Of a stretch of 6,243 bases of DNA, positions 5,422 through 6,243 are shown piece by piece (position 1 is the first letter of the stretch; each line of letters begins with the position of its first letter). The DNA lies in NCBI GenBank assembly GCA_025774865.1, contig JALGZO010000538.1, positions 1-6,243 of the forward strand, written 5' to 3'. A model generated the notes under the pieces. It did not search any database. It worked only from the letters and a program-made list of their open reading frames with translations, and was not told the DNA's origin. This DNA comes from a bacterium. Lineage in GTDB: Bacteria > ARS69. Both the position numbers and the translations under genes were made by a program.

Positions 5422-6243
5422 CTACGTTTTCGCGTGGTAGTACTTGTTCGTCTTGTAAATGCCGATCGGCTCGACGTGGTTGAGCACCGCACCAATGACG
5501 TGAGCGCCCGACGACTCCAGCAGATCTCGGGAATTCAGGAGCATCTCCTTGTCCGCCCGATTCGAATTCACGACGAAGAGGACAGTGTCAGCGAGCCTCG
5601 CCAGGACGGCGGCATCGTGGACGAGCGAGATCGGCGGACAATCGATCACGATGAACCTGTATTCCTTCTTGAGATCGGCCATCAACGATCTCACCCGGTC
5701 GAAACACATCGAGATGATGTCGTTCTCGTTGCCGGTGTTCGAGCCCGCGGCCAGCACACTCAGTCCCTCGACGCGCGTTGGCTGAAATGCGCTTTCGAAC
5801 ATGGCGGCGTAGACACTCGCCGGCCCGTCCGGCTCTCCCACCGTCGAATGACCGTCGGCGGGTGCACCCGACGTGGCGGCCATCGCCTGCCCCGACATGA
5901 CCGCCTCGCGGGACCAGCGGGCCGGCCCCGTTTCCCACGCTTCGATCTTCGTCGCCAAGAGATCTCGCAGGCCCGGCTTGTCCTCGACTCCGAAGACCGT
6001 GTGCATACCGGGGCGCCGCAGCTCGGCGTCGATGAGCAGCACCTTGTCTCCGACGCCGGCGAGGGAAGCCGCGAGATTCGTGACGATCGTCGACTTCCCT
6101 TCGTCGGGCGCCACGCTCGTGATCAGGAGGGTGCGGCGCTGATCGCCCAGACCTTGCAGTTGGAGATTCGTCCGGAGGATCCGGAACGCCTCGGCCGGGC
6201 CTCCGTGCGGTTCCAGCACCGAAATGAGGCTCCGCTTGATGTG
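5422..6243 (-). CDS. BY-kinase (Wzc/CpsD-type tyrosine autokinase domain), N-terminus cut
   Basis: This is the cytoplasmic autokinase domain of an exopolysaccharide chain-length/export regulator, with 273 visible residues. The frame is open to the right edge, so the GTG at 6219 is internal. Visible elements are PAEAFRILRTNL (16-27, the EXXR-type helix used for oligomer contacts), Walker A SVAPDEGKST (43-52), Walker A' VLLIDAELRRP (68-78) and Walker B FIVIDCPP (197-204). The C-terminus is short, with only three tyrosines (263, 268, 269). Walker A' is normally DXDXR; here the second Asp is Glu. About 45 extra residues, rich in Ala, Gly and Ser (roughly 103-153), lie between PGLRDLLA and VEGLSVLAAG, and the usual PPNP-ELL is replaced by GNENDII. 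The missing N-terminus may be a fused Wzz-like membrane domain, or this may be a stand-alone CpsD partner. It is the first visible gene of the four-gene - strand operon. Confidence 0.87.
   Translation of the reverse strand, partial: HIKRSLISVLEPHGGPAEAFRILRTNLQLQGLGDQRRTLLITSVAPDEGKSTIVTNLAASLAGVGDKVLLIDAELRRPGMHTVFGVEDKPGLRDLLATKIEAWETGPARWSREAVMSGQAMAATSGAPADGHSTVGEPDGPASVYAAMFESAFQPTRVEGLSVLAAGSNTGNENDIISMCFDRVRSLMADLKKEYRFIVIDCPPISLVHDAAVLARLADTVLFVVNSNRADKEMLLNSRDLLESSGAHVIGAVLNHVEPIGIYKTNKYYHAKT

Noticed and set aside
6217-6219. GTG as the BY-kinase start
   Set aside because: The frame stays open to the window edge, and the residues before it (HIKRSLIS) run naturally into the conserved PAEAFRILRTNL region, so the gene is truncated by the window.

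Overview
This is a G+C-rich bacterial window, coding almost from end to end. It appears to be an interior piece of an exopolysaccharide or surface-glycan locus. Both edges cut through genes. There is no rRNA, tRNA, mobile element, CRISPR array or non-coding gap of any size. The envelope-glycan content (a Wzc/CpsD-type kinase, an O-antigen ligase/polymerase and a GT4 enzyme of the type linked to exosortase/PEP-CTERM loci) suggests a Gram-negative bacterium. High G+C and plain codon use do not fix the lineage. Groups such as Acidobacteriota, Gemmatimonadota, Eisenbacteria-like lineages or deltaproteobacteria are guesses only.

Left arm, + strand (1-1430): the C-terminal half of a GT4 glycosyltransferase is followed by a thymidylate-kinase-like P-loop kinase. 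The two probably overlap by 19 nt, with the kinase starting at a TTG. Right arm, - strand (transcribed from 6243 down to 1433): a BY-kinase domain (Wzc/CpsD type, N-terminus outside the window), a membrane-anchored GT2 glycosyltransferase, a polytopic O-antigen ligase/Wzy-type protein and an ATP-grasp ligase. These four genes are packed with gaps of 8 and 10 nt and one 4-nt ATGA overlap, so they look like one operon. The two arms converge, with stop codons only 2 nt apart at 1428-1435 and no recognisable intrinsic terminator.

Inferred pathway: the GT4 and GT2 enzymes add sugars to a lipid-linked repeat unit at the inner face of the membrane. The O-ligase/Wzy protein polymerises or transfers the glycan on the outer face. 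The BY-kinase, with its missing Wzz-like part, controls chain length or export. The ATP-grasp enzyme and the TMPK-like kinase are the accessory chemistry. They may decorate the glycan or make an unusual precursor, but their substrates cannot be read from sequence. The least ordinary features are a BY-kinase with about 45 extra residues, an Asp-to-Glu change in Walker A' and only three tail tyrosines, and the pairing of an ATP-grasp ligase with a non-housekeeping TMPK-like kinase. I see no clearly new system; these are unusual members of known families.
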